A DNA stretch of 64,000 nucleotides from Spirodela intermedia (Eukaryota; Streptophyta; Magnoliopsida; Alismatales; Araceae): the NCBI GenBank assembly GCA_902729315.2, contig LR746268.1, positions 7,423,501 through 7,487,500 of the forward strand, in the 5' to 3' direction. The notes under the pieces were generated by a model. That model ran no database searches. It was not told the origin of the DNA and saw only the letters and a program-made list of their open reading frames with translations. This document shows positions 25,365-35,603 of this stretch, piece by piece (the first letter of the stretch is position 1; every line of letters starts with the position of its first letter). Position numbers and translations under genes: made by a program.

Positions 25365-28292
25365 TCATCTTGCGTTGAACAGCATCCGCAGCAGGTGCCT
25401 CGCCGAGGGTCTCTCCTTGGCGGCGTAGTTGACGCAGCTCAAGGCGATCTTCAGGACCGAGAGCATCTGGCTGCGGACGGCTGACGACTCGCCGGAGACA
25501 CTCTGGTCGAGGATCCTCTCCCACTCGGAAGGCCACGAAGAGCGGCCCATCGCCCATTTGACCAGCTCAAACCGTTTCGCCACCGGCGGCCTCCCTGTCA
25601 GCAGCTCCAGCAGTACCACCCCGAAGCTGTAGACGTTCCCCGCCGCCGTCACCCTCATCGTGTAAGCGTATTCTGCAACCGCGAAGCAGGAGGAAGCGCA
25701 TTATGCAATCTCTTCGTGGCAGAAAACGGAGGGGAGAGACGATGATTCACCTGGAGGTACGTAGCCGACGGAGCCGGCGAGAGTGGATACGCTTCCCATG
25801 CTCTTCGAAGCGCCGATGACCTGGTGGAGCTCGATCTCCGCTATCTGGGGCTCTCCGGAGGTCTTCAAAAGAATGGTCTTGGTCGAAAGGTCGAGGAGGA
25901 GGACGGACTGGCTGCAGCCGTGGAGGAAGGTCATCCCTCGAGCTACACCCAGAGCGATGATGTAGCGAGATGGCCAGCCTAAGCTGCCGCGCGCCACCCC
26001 GTGAAGAAAGTCAAAGAGGGCTCCCTTGTGAGACTCCTCGTAGAAGAGGAAGGCGCTGTCCACAGTCACGGCGTAGGCCAAAGGCACCGTGACGCAGGAA
26101 TTCCGGAGCTTCCCGAGCGCCGCCATCTCCTGGCTGAACCTCCCGAGGTCGTCTATCTGGAAAATCTTGCCGTTTCGGTCGAGTTTCTTCACGCAGTAGC
26201 ACGCGCCGCCTGGCATGGAGACCTTGAATTCGGTGGAGAATCTGTTCTTCCTCAGGAGGTTGCGTGGGTTGGCCACTTCCTCCATCGCCTTGGCGAAATC
26301 GATGTGGGATCGTCGCTCTCCGCCTTCTCCTAGCAGACAGCTATCGATGACTTCCGTGAGGACTCCGGCCGGCGGTAGATCTCTGTTTTCTACCCGGCGG
26401 AAGCGCCTCAGACCAACGAAGAGGGCGGTTGCAGAGACAAAACAGCAGACCAAGAAGGCTACTACGGCGGAGAAGATGATGATGATGATGTTAAGAGCTT
26501 TTGACTTCCCCTTGATAGAAATCGTGCCATTGAGGAGACCCTGGTTTCCAGAGATGTCAACGCTTACAAATCGGCTGAACTGTGGAAGACGCCCGGAAAG
26601 CTGGTTGTAAGAGAGCACCAAGAGAGTCAGGCTCCGCATTTGGACCAGAGAACTGGGGACCTCGCCGGAGAACTCATTGTGAGAAAGATCGAGAACCTCA
26701 AGCTGAGAAAGATCTCCGAGTGCTTCAGGTATGAGCCCGCGGAAGATATTTCTGCTGAGATTCAGGGAGATAGATAATCCGATGGGCATCTTTGGAATAT
26801 CTCCGGAGAGACGGTTGCTCCCCAGACGGAGCTCCTTAAGAGTCTGCACTGTGCCGATGTCCCCTGGAATCGAGCCATTGAGCTGGTTTCCTTCCAAGTT
26901 CAGGATCGAAAGGTTGCTCAAAGCAATGATCGAAGAAGGTATGGCGCCCGATAGGGAGTTCCAGGAGAGGTTGAGGATCAGCAGATTCTTCAAGTGGAAA
27001 ATCTCGTCTGGGATTTCCCCCTGAATCTGGTTACGCTGGAGCTCCAAGACGACCAGGTTCCTCAGATTGCCCAGCTCCCTGGGGATGGATCCCTCCAACT
27101 TATTCCCAGAAAGTTTCAGCTGTGTCAAATTATGAAGATTACCCAGCTGAGATGGGATATTACCCTCCAGTTTATTGTCACCCAGATCAAGATACGCCAA
27201 CCTGGAGAGGTTCCCAACGGCCGGAGGGATTTCCCCGGCCAGACGGTTCTCGCCCAACCACAGCCGGAAAAGTCTGCCGGATATGTTGCCTGGGATGGAC
27301 CCTTGGAGAGAGTTGGAGCTGAGGTCAACGGATTCCAAGTTCTGGGGAGAGAGTAGGTCCCCGGGGATGGTGTTGATCCTATTGAAGCTGAGGTCCAGCG
27401 TCTGCAGCCACTGGGTAATCCCCTGTGAAAGGTTGCCGTTCAACTGGTTGAAGGCGGCGACGAACCTTCGCAAGTTCTTGAGCGTGGACAAGGCCTGAGG
27501 AACTTCCCCAGTCAGGCTGTTGTAAGAGAGAAGAAGGGCCTCCAGCTTCGAGAGATCGGCAATCGAACGGGGAACAGGCCCAGTGAGATTATTGGAGCTG
27601 AGGTCCAGAAAAGATAAGTTTTTGTGGATGAGAATCCGTGAGAGGATGTTGCCGCCGAGTTTGTTGTTAGAGAGAGAGAGTTCTTTCAGGCTCAAGGAAC
27701 CGACCGACTCGTTGGAGCCGAAGTCGCTGAGGCCGTTGAAGCTCAAGTTTAGGCTCCTCAATTTCCCAAGTCCTTTCGAGCTCACTGAGCCTTTTAAGAG
27801 ATTGTAAGAGAAGTCGAGGATTTCCAAGGCCCTGAATTCGCGGAAATTCGGCAAGGAACCAGAGATGATATTACGGCTGAAATTGAGCACCTTCAGCCCC
27901 GGTAGTTTGCCGCAATCACGGATGAAATCGTCGGTGATGTTGGTGAAGGAGTTTCCGGCGAGGTTGAGGGACTCCAGGGAGTGGAGTTCGCAGATGAGCC
28001 GGAGGGACTTCGAGTCCGATTGACCTAATCCAGAGAGGGAAAGGTGGGTCACCTTCCGTTGAGATTCGACTGAGCAGGTGACTCCTTTCCAGTCGCAGGG
28101 ATCCGAGGTAGAAGAAGCGCTCCAGGACGATGGCCTGAAAGCTAGGGAGAGATTAGCCATGACGGGCCTTTGGGTTGAGTCGAGCGCGGAGGAAGAGGGA
28201 CCTGGCGCCAGGAAAAACAGTGCGACGAACAAGAGAAAGGCGGGGGAAAAGCAATCCATCTCTCGTCTTTGTGTCAGGGAACTGATTTCCAT
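25365..28292 (-). CDS. LRR receptor-like protein with a pseudokinase domain (PXC3/At2g41820-like)
   Basis: Two exons, 28292-25751 and 25672-25365, join in phase (YVPP|EYAYTM) for 949 residues. A second in-frame ATG at 28259 places a hydrophobic signal peptide directly at the N-terminus (MDCFSPAFLLFVALFF) and may be the true start. About twenty leucine-rich repeats follow a DPCDWKGVTC cap, then a membrane helix near residues 598-628. The cytoplasmic part has the kinase fold: VKKLD keeps the subdomain II lysine. The catalytic-loop HRD is replaced by LLD with Lys and Asn missing (DLSTKTILL), and DFG is replaced by AEIE. The clade that includes Arabidopsis PXC3 also shows an EIE at this place, so the protein is probably a non-catalytic signalling partner. 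GNVYSFGVVLLELLTGRPPV and the C-lobe are normal. Ligand unknown. Confidence 0.9.
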
Positions 28293-29474
28293 GCTCCCAA
28301 TCAATCAGACCACCGTTCCAGAGACATGGAGGCTCCCAGAGGCAGGGAGATGGAAACCAGGAACCCGTTCATCAAGCTCCCATGTTGACTCGCGGATAGG
28401 AACTCCAAATCAAAGTGGAAAATGGATGTTTCCCCACTGAGTACGGCATAGACTGGCTTGACCATCCGACAGCGAGAGGGAGAGAGAGAGAGAGAGAGGG
28501 AGAGGACAGGGAGTATGTCGCCGCCTGTCTCGTCCGCTGGTCTTTGTATTGATGGTTCCGAATCGACATCTTGCTTTCTCCCAGGAAAAGTTTTTTGAAT
28601 TGGGAAAAAACGGAAGAAGGATGAGATTCCACTCCTCCCCCAGCCCTCTCAACGCTCTGTTTTTTCCTCGCAGAAGATGTCCTTGCTCCTCCAGGAGGGA
28701 GGGGAAAAGTACAGAGATAGAGAGAGAGAGAGCTTGTAGCTGAATTTTCGGCGTGATACCCGATGGCACACAGATAAGGAAAACCTTCCCCGATGCATCA
28801 GTGAAGGTCTCGGTGAAGTTGACCGGCAATCACTCACGCGGGAGAGGAGATATGGCGAGGGGGATAGACGGATCTTGCAGGGCCCTCGCCTCTTCTCCTT
28901 CCTCAACCATGGACCACGGCTACCGTCGCAGGCCCATTGACCTCTTAGAAACCCTGTAAATTCTCATCGTATGCGCTCCATTTTTACCATTTTAATAGAT
29001 ATTTTATTCTTATTAGATCACTCACGCGGTTGTACGATCTCCGCGTTGATTTGGCCAGACGGGGAAGGAAGAGGCCCACGTCGGGCAGAATCTGTCAGCA
29101 TATAGGGAAAGGTCAATGCGTCGGAACAAGTCAACCCCCAGGTATGATCCTCACCCAGATAATCCAGAGTTCAGCCCGGAGGAGTTCTACCACTCCGACG
29201 CAAAAAATAGTCCGTCTCTGGGGGCATTTTCGAAGACCAGCTACAATGCGCGAAAATTAAATAGGAATATGATCATACATTCAACGAGGGTCTTCAATTC
29301 CTTCACGACACGGACACCTTGGAGTTGCAGCAAGGGAAACCCTAGCAGGCTCACCCTTCAAGGAGACGAGGGAGAGAGAGAGAGAGATCAAACAGATACA
29401 GCTCTTCGTCTTCAATCCACGCCCAGTCGGCCCTTCCCGCTCCAACTTTCCTCAACCCCTCTGACGAGACAAAG
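28293..29474. other. Divergent upstream region of the LRR receptor and DMP genes
   Basis: It contains GA/CT-rich tracts (about 28470-28500, 28714-28732 and 29366-29386) that probably belong to promoters or 5' leaders. No further gene is recognised. Confidence 0.5.
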
Positions 29475-30110
29475 ATGTCTGTCAGAGCGAGATCGCGGAG
29501 CATGAAGGGGACGCAAGAAGAAGAAGAGGAGAAGCTGATAGAGAGACCGGCGCCTCCGCCAGCCTTAGCCCAGCAAGTGCTGTCGGGGGCCTTCGGCGGC
29601 GCCGCCCACCTGGCCAACCTCCTCCCCACGGGGACCCTCCTGGCTTTCCAGCTCCTCACCCCCGTCTTCACCAACAACGGCTCCTGCGACGGCGTCACCC
29701 GCGCCATGACCCAACTCCTTCTATTGCTACTCGCAGCCTCCAGTTTCCTCGCCTGCTTCACCGACAGCTTCCCCTCACCGGACGGGAAGGTGTACCACGG
29801 TCTCGCCACCCCCAGCGGCATGTGGCTCTTCGACTACCCCACCATGTCCCCGCCAGCCCTCCCCGACCTTGCCGAGTACAGAATACGGTTCATAGATTTC
29901 GTCCACGGGGTGCTCTCTGTCCTCGTGTTCGGGGTTGTCGTCATGAAAGACAAGAATGTGGTGGCTTGCTTCTACCCGCAGCCGGAGCACGAGACCCAGG
30001 AAATTCTCAGCATTCTCCCCCTCGGGGTGGGGGTCATCTGCAGCTTGCTCTCCGTCGTCTTCCCCACGAGAAGACACGGGATTGGATATCCGGTGACGAA
30101 CCGGAGCTGA
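29475..30110 (+). CDS. DUF679 domain membrane protein (DMP family)
   Basis: A single exon encodes 211 residues with the full DMP layout: a variable, acidic N-terminus, then four hydrophobic segments. The first is the conserved ANLLPTGTLLAFQLLTPVFT, the second LLLLLLAASSFLACF followed by TDSF and KVYHGLAT. The third is IDFVHGVLSVLVFGVV, and the fourth ILSILPLGVGVICSLLSVVF just before PTRRHGIGYP. DMPs sit in the ER, tonoplast or plasma membrane; members act in membrane remodelling and senescence, and DMP8/9 in gamete fusion. The sequence does not tell me which subgroup this is. The intronless structure is normal for the family. Confidence 0.95.
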   Translation: MSVRARSRSMKGTQEEEEEKLIERPAPPPALAQQVLSGAFGGAAHLANLLPTGTLLAFQLLTPVFTNNGSCDGVTRAMTQLLLLLLAASSFLACFTDSFPSPDGKVYHGLATPSGMWLFDYPTMSPPALPDLAEYRIRFIDFVHGVLSVLVFGVVVMKDKNVVACFYPQPEHETQEILSILPLGVGVICSLLSVVFPTRRHGIGYPVTNRS

Positions 30111-30942
30111 GTCGGAGACCGGCTGCCGGGGTTGTCCTGTTAAATCCTCCCTTTTTCATTCAAACTCTGTGCCCCCTTCTTTGGATTGCGATTGATGATT
30201 CCTCGCCGATGCCGTTCTTCCTGAACGACTGCTCTGAATCAGAGGCAGATCGGTTTTCTATCCTATTCTTATGTAACATTTACTGCTGTTCTTCGCGATA
30301 ATCGGAGCCGTGGAGCTTCCAAGGCCTTCTATATTTCAGCGAACAGCTCTCCCGATCGAACTTCTCCGCGAAGATGATGATAAATCAGGGAATTTGCGGA
30401 GAAGAAGGAAGCGGAAAGAGAAAAAAGCAAGAACCCAGTTCACCCCGCCCATCCGATCCGCAGCGTTTGGTTGATGCGTGAAGGAAGCCGATTGCGGCCA
30501 TTGCGGCGGAAGATTATCAGAACGGGAAATAAGTTGACTACGACACTCAACACGATAGAAAGAGAAGACCGAACGAAGCATAGGATCTTAGAACAGTTCG
30601 ACGTTCACGAAGGCTGATAGGAAGATAAAATCAACTACATCCATTTATTTCATTCATCGTCGACGATTTTGGCACGCGGTTCCGATCTCGATCCACGGCG
30701 GCTGAAATCACCTAGCCTGTCCATTGCACCGCCTCTTTTTCTAGGCTACCGGTGGAGAATTGGGTTGGTGGGTCTCCGTCTCGCCATATCCACCAAGCTG
30801 TGCCAACTATACAGGACTGACTTCTACTCTCGGCAAACTCCAGTGCTCCATCCAGTTCGTCCACTCCCACCGTGGAGTGGAAGGAAAGAAACATAGCCCA
30901 TCATCAAATACCGAACTCCTCCACCCCTCTCCCCGAGCCGCC
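30111..30942. other. Spacer between the DMP and WEB-family genes
   Basis: The left part is the DMP 3' flank and the right part the 5' leader of the WEB-family gene. The WEB frame stays open upstream to about 30760, but conserved sequence begins only at the ATG at 30943. Confidence 0.5.
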
Positions 30943-31629
30943 ATGGTCGAGAGCTCGTCGACTCCAATGGATGGGCTGCGGGCCGAGGTCGACACCAGTC
31001 GCCCCTTCCGCTCCGTCAAGGAGGCCGTCGCCCTCTTTGGCGAGCGGTTCTTGGCCGGGGAGGTCTACTCCCCGAGCGGCGCCGCCGCTGCCAGGCGGGA
31101 GACGACGCCGAGGGCCCTCCCGTCTCCTCCAACAGTTTCGCCGCTCTCTCTTTCTTCTCAGTCGCTGTTGAACACAGAAAGAGAGGCCGCGCTGGAGAGA
31201 TCCTTGAAGAGGCTGGAGTTCGAACTGGAGGAAACCAGACGGGAGCTAACCCTGCTCAAGATGAGGGAGTCGGAGGTGGAGCTGGCCGTGGCTTCGCTCG
31301 GCGCGGAGCTGCAGAAGAACGCCACAAGACTGGCGGAGGCGGAGGCAGCGACAGCGGCGGCGGTGAAGCCATCGAGGACCAGCCAGCCCTGGGAAATCGG
31401 CAGCGGGCGCTACGGGGGGGACAGAGCAAGCGAGCTGTCCGCTGGCTTCGAGTGCTCGCCGACTCTGGCGCAGTTGCTGAGTCTCAGCGAGGGGGAGAGG
31501 CCAAGGGGGATTCTGAAGAAGGAAAAGCCGATTATCCCTCTGATCACCGGCGTACTCTCGACGAAGAAGAGCTCATCCACTGACCCCCATCACCTCGCCA
31601 GTCGCTCTTGTTCAGGTCTCATTTTCTAG
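30943..31629 (+). CDS. Small WEB-family (DUF827) coiled-coil protein
   Basis: A single exon of 228 codons. The diagnostic WEB motif lies near the N-terminus: [21 protein letters not shown] Ser/Pro-rich linker and a long charged coiled coil follow (about residues 78-140, [20 protein letters not shown]). The tail has [14 protein letters not shown] and a basic [14 protein letters not shown] segment. Long WEB proteins (WEB1, PMI2) act in chloroplast photorelocation; short members like this one are uncharacterised. The start was chosen at 30943 because conservation begins there, although the frame is open 61 codons upstream. GA repeats follow the stop. Confidence 0.88.
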   Translation: MVESSSTPMDGLRAEVDTSRPFRSVKEAVALFGERFLAGEVYSPSGAAAARRETTPRALPSPPTVSPLSLSSQSLLNTEREAALERSLKRLEFELEETRRELTLLKMRESEVELAVASLGAELQKNATRLAEAEAATAAAVKPSRTSQPWEIGSGRYGGDRASELSAGFECSPTLAQLLSLSEGERPRGILKKEKPIIPLITGVLSTKKSSSTDPHHLASRSCSGLIF

Positions 31630-31974
31630 AGAGAGAGAGGGGGGAGTCTACGTGGGACCGGAATATATTAATAATGATGGGGTATAATTTTTACGTCTTG
31701 ATGGGTTTCTAACCGGTCCATCGGGGGCTCGTAAGAGCCCATCAAGTTAGTGGATGATGGCCGAAGTAGGAGAGCAGCCCCCCGGATCCGCTTCCCTCGC
31801 GGCCGAGGCCTCACGTTCCCCCCGACGTTCGCTCTCTCTAAATCTCGTCGCCTGCAGGGTGGGACTTCGAAACTAGTTTCCGTCTGCCGATGCCTTGAGG
31901 ACGTCCACCGCCGCCGCCGTCGCCGCAGCGGAAACTGATCTAGGAGGACCCATGGTCTTCAAGATCACCGTGAC
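31630..31974. other. Spacer between the WEB-family and two-helix membrane protein genes
   Basis: 3' flank of the WEB gene and putative 5' leader of the next plus-strand gene. A short frame ATG 31952 to TGA overlaps the next start region and is not a gene. Confidence 0.5.
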
Positions 31975-32628
31975 ATGGTGACGGAAGTTGTTCCATCGCC
32001 ATAGCCACCGCCGAGCCAGAAGAAGCGGAAACAGAGGAGGGCGACAACGACGACGAGCAGGAGAAGATATAAAGGAGCAGTGGTTTCTGGGGATCAAAGG
32101 CCGGTCCCCGTGGGAAGAGGAGGGGGAGAAATCTGCGTCTACTTCGTCTCTTGCCTCCTCTTCTCTGCCGTCATCACCGGGGGCGCCCTCCTGGTGCTGT
32201 ACATAGCCCTGCCCCAGTCCGCCGGGGCCGAGTGGTTCCCAATCGCAGGGATGGTGCTGGTGGGGATCCCGTGGGTGTTCTGGATCACGACGTGCCTGTG
32301 GAGGGCGGCTTCCGCGAGGGCAGCCGCTCGAGATGGCGGCGCCGACTGGGCACCGGGGAGGCCCGCCGCACCGGTCACCCGCGTCGCGGGCGGCGCCGCC
32401 CTCGAGGAGTCCGCGGTTGAATCTCCCGGTGGGCTGCGGAGGGTGCGGTTTAGCGCCGCCACCCTGATGGGTGATCCTCTGGCCGGTGGGTGCTCTTCGG
32501 ACACATCTGAGGGGGACGTGGTGGCGGCTTCTGCGCACCCACCAGCTCCCAACCGGCCGCGCGCAGCCGGCCACGAGGGTTCATCACTTAGTTCTCCTGA
32601 CAGCAAATCACCTCCATTCACAACTTAG
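31975..32628 (+). CDS. Conserved plant two-helix membrane protein, N-terminus interrupted by an in-frame TAG
   Basis: From ATG 31975 the frame reads MVTEVVPSP, stops at TAG 32002-32004, and then stays open to 32628. The part after the stop is what the family should have next: PPPSQKKRKQRR, RRYKGAVVSGD, then PVPVGRGGG. Two membrane helices follow (ICVYFVSCLLFSAVITGGAL and WFPIAGMVLVGIPWVFWITT) and a Gly/Ala/Ser-rich tail ending in PPFTT. No ATG lies between the stop and the first helix. So the gene is a recent pseudogene, uses a non-AUG start, is read through, or carries a sequencing error. The function of this family is not known to me. The intact downstream frame argues for a young defect. 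Confidence 0.6.
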
Positions 32629-33233
32629 GCAAACTCTGATCAACGTTTTTCCGCCGTTCTAATCCTCGATGAGTACTCCAAACGAAGATTCTTCGAGGAT
32701 CTGTTCCCCTCTCGCTCCGGTCTCCTCCGGCTTCTTCCATGATCAAGGGGGAATCAAGTGCTTCCCAGAAGGAAGGTAGGCGAAATGGGTGATCCGCTCC
32801 TCCAAACTGGAGCCATCCATGGCTCTTTGCTCGTCCCCTTTCGTGATGATCAATCCCATGCAAAGACAGGTTTTTTTTGTTTCGCTCTCATTCTCCTACG
32901 AAGAGCCATCCAGGCCAATCGTGATGATCTGCCCAATGAAATGATTCATTCATTCTGAATCTGTGCGTGCTATATTCGATAACGATTACCTGATGTACAT
33001 ACATTACATTTGATGAAGGGCAAGTTCATCTCTAGATCTCGAAGTAGCCAAAGAAATGGCCTGACGACAGCAGTAAATACCAGAAACGAGAAACACGACA
33101 TATCGTAAGCTTCGTGTTTGTTCTTCGAAGGTTGCCCGGGATGGAGATGAGCAGGGAACGTACCTTCTACCACAGCTCCCCGGAGTTTTCTAGCCGCAGT
33201 ATGCACAGCATGCAGAGCACTATATCTTCCCAG
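32629..33233. other. Convergent 3' spacer
   Basis: Both neighbouring genes end into this 600-base stretch. No further feature is visible. Confidence 0.5.
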
Positions 33234-35372
33234 TCATGGAGATTTCAAGCAAGTGACTTCCTCTGTATGGCGTGCCTGCGAGCGGAGCCATCGCTGATCA
33301 TCGAACTTGCAGCGATAATTTTCAGGCAGGTGCTCCCCGACGTCGGCAGGCTTCATGAAGGTTGGCCCCCAAGAGGGAGTTCCGTCCTCGTAGGCATTAT
33401 GGGTGAGCCTTCGGATCTCCGATCCATCGACGTTGGCGACGAAGATCTCGCCGTAGGGCTGGAACTGGTTCGGAGTGGAAATGATCTCTGCAGAAACGCC
33501 GGCGTAGTCCGACGTGAACACGATTCGCCGGGCATCGGGGCTGAAGTAGGGGTGGTTGGCCCTTCCGCCATGCCCGCTCTGCACCACCTTCCTCAGGCCC
33601 GTTCCATCGGGATGCACGAAGAAGATGGAGAAGCTCCCGCCGCCTGGGTTGTCCCTGTCCGAAGCGAAGGCGATCCACTCACCGTCTGGCGACCAGCTGC
33701 ACATCGTGTCCGTCCACGGCCCGCTGGTCAGCTGGCGGAGCTCCTTCGCTTCTCCCTCCACTGCGTCCATGATATACAGGTTCTTGTGCCCCGACCGGCC
33801 GGAGCGGAACACCACCCACTTCCCGTCTGGCGATGGGGAAGGGAAGGCGTTGTTCTGTGCACCGGCGGTCAGCTTCTTAATGGACGGAGACGGGGAGCCC
33901 AGCTCGTCTTCTCCAACGGCGATGGAGATCACGTCCACTTCAGTGCTCTCGTTGGCGAAGTCAGGGCCGTGGCTGGTGTAGATGACCCCCTTCCTCTTCC
34001 AATCCCAAGCGGTCGCGAAAGCGTTGCCGGAGAAAACCTCCCGCTTGCCGGAGCCATCGGCGTTCATGACGTACAGACCGGGCAGCCCCGCGTAGGCAAT
34101 CCGGCCCCCGTCGGGGGAGAAGGAAGGGAAGAACCCATCTAGCCTGAAGAGGGAGATCTCCGAGTCGGGGCTCTGTATATTCTCCAGGAGCAGGGCGGTG
34201 GCCCCGCCCCTGCAACGGTGGTACCCAATTCGAGCGAAATCGGGGGAGACAAAGGGGTTGAAGTGGTGAGCATCCGGGGAGACCCGCCTGGTTACATCGA
34301 CGAACACCCCGCTGGCGAGGTCGAGCAGCTCGATGTGCCGGAACTCGGAGGAAGGTCTCCTGGTTGCCATGGCGAGGAACCCGTTCCCACACGCCGGAGT
34401 GAAGGCATGGAGACCGGGAGGGGTGACCCGGTCGACGGCGACGGGTGAGCCTCCCCCGATGGCAGTGGCCTTGAAGATGCTCCACCAGCCGTCGTCGCTC
34501 AGGCGGTGGAAGTAGAGAGTGGAGTCGTCCGCCCAGCAGGGCCAGCCGCCATGGTCGACCACGACGGTCCGCTCGGAGCCGTCCCTCGTCCTGAACACGG
34601 CGATGTGAGTCTGGAGGTCGCGGGTCTCGCCGGTGTACCCTCTGTAACCCGACGACGCCACCGTCGTCCAGTCGCCGGAGGGCGACACGGCGGGGCTGAA
34701 GTCGGCGACGCCGGGAGGGGTCAGCCGCTTTGTCTCGCCGGAGGGGATGTGGGTGGAGTAGACCGCCGCCCAGCTCTTCCTGGGGACGCCGGGTGCCTCG
34801 TGGGTGGAGACGTAGATCAGGTGCTCACCGTACACAGAAGGCCTGTCTCTCTGTGAGAAACGAGCCTCGCCCTTGGGACGAAGAAGTGGAAGGTTTAGCC
34901 CCGTCGGAACATCGAGCGCCGACCTTCTGTTGCTCCGGCCGCCGGCGGCGGAGCGGTAGACGTTTAGGTAGATGTTGGAGGAGCCGTTCCTCTCGCTGAC
35001 GTAGACGAGGGCTTCCAGGGGATTATTACCATCGTCGGCTGAGGAGGGGGTGACCTGGCCAGAGACGGGGAGGAGAGAGAGGAGCGAGGAGGGATCGGTG
35101 GGGAAGAAACCGTTGTAATTGACAGAGAGACCGTCGGAAAGCAGGAGCTCGGCGAAATCACCGCTGCTGCTCTGGGAGGACGAAGGTACGGGGAGGCTGA
35201 ATATGTCGAATTCGTAGCGGCTCCGCCCTACGGTAGAGAAGACTATGCTGGTCTTCCCACCTTCGCCGGCGAGCCCCTTACCAGAGGCGACCGCAGGACC
35301 GTTGCCGCTCTCGATGAATGTTAATAAGAGTAGCAGAAAAGGCAGGCAGAAGCACGGCGGCGGCGAACTCAT
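33234..35372 (-). CDS. TolB-like WD40-type (PD40) beta-propeller protein, secreted
   Basis: An intronless frame of 712 codons. A signal peptide opens the protein (LPFLLLLLTFIESG). The rest is a series of PD40/TolB propeller blades, each marked by an SPDG-like turn: FSPAVSPSGDW, FNPFVSPDFARIGYH, FFPSFSPDGGRIAYAG, FPSPSPDGKWVVFRSG, SWSPDGEWIAFASD and YFSPDARRIVFTSD. Short strands such as LYVMNADGSGKREVF, LYIMDAVEGEAKELRQLTSG and IFVANVDGSEIRRLTH follow them. Plant genomes carry this DPP6-N-terminal-like family without the peptidase domain; its function is unsettled. The start codon is only 231 bases downstream of the chloroplast processing peptidase stop on the same strand, so its promoter is compact or overlaps that gene's 3' UTR. 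Confidence 0.92.
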   Translation of the reverse strand: MSSPPPCFCLPFLLLLLTFIESGNGPAVASGKGLAGEGGKTSIVFSTVGRSRYEFDIFSLPVPSSSQSSSGDFAELLLSDGLSVNYNGFFPTDPSSLLSLLPVSGQVTPSSADDGNNPLEALVYVSERNGSSNIYLNVYRSAAGGRSNRRSALDVPTGLNLPLLRPKGEARFSQRDRPSVYGEHLIYVSTHEAPGVPRKSWAAVYSTHIPSGETKRLTPPGVADFSPAVSPSGDWTTVASSGYRGYTGETRDLQTHIAVFRTRDGSERTVVVDHGGWPCWADDSTLYFHRLSDDGWWSIFKATAIGGGSPVAVDRVTPPGLHAFTPACGNGFLAMATRRPSSEFRHIELLDLASGVFVDVTRRVSPDAHHFNPFVSPDFARIGYHRCRGGATALLLENIQSPDSEISLFRLDGFFPSFSPDGGRIAYAGLPGLYVMNADGSGKREVFSGNAFATAWDWKRKGVIYTSHGPDFANESTEVDVISIAVGEDELGSPSPSIKKLTAGAQNNAFPSPSPDGKWVVFRSGRSGHKNLYIMDAVEGEAKELRQLTSGPWTDTMCSWSPDGEWIAFASDRDNPGGGSFSIFFVHPDGTGLRKVVQSGHGGRANHPYFSPDARRIVFTSDYAGVSAEIISTPNQFQPYGEIFVANVDGSEIRRLTHNAYEDGTPSWGPTFMKPADVGEHLPENYRCKFDDQRWLRSQARHTEEVTCLKSP

Positions 35373-35603
35373 CCTCTCTCTCTCGCTTCCCTCTGTCAGT
35401 GCAACAACCCTGCCCCCTCAGTCGAAGGCTATCCATAAAAAGTATATTTTTCTACCAGGCGCAATTATCCACAAAAATTTAAAACCGGCGCGAGGCAATT
35501 ATCCATTCAAGCAGTGACGTCAGTGGTGACTCCAATCAACAGGGACCACCGAGGATAAAAACAATTTACCGAAATGGGTGGAGGGGTTATTTTACGAGAC
35601 GGA

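Noticed and set aside
33114-34142. 342-codon plus-strand open frame
   Set aside because: It lies wholly antisense to the TolB-like gene and is an effect of that gene's GC-rich codons; it has no motif of its own.
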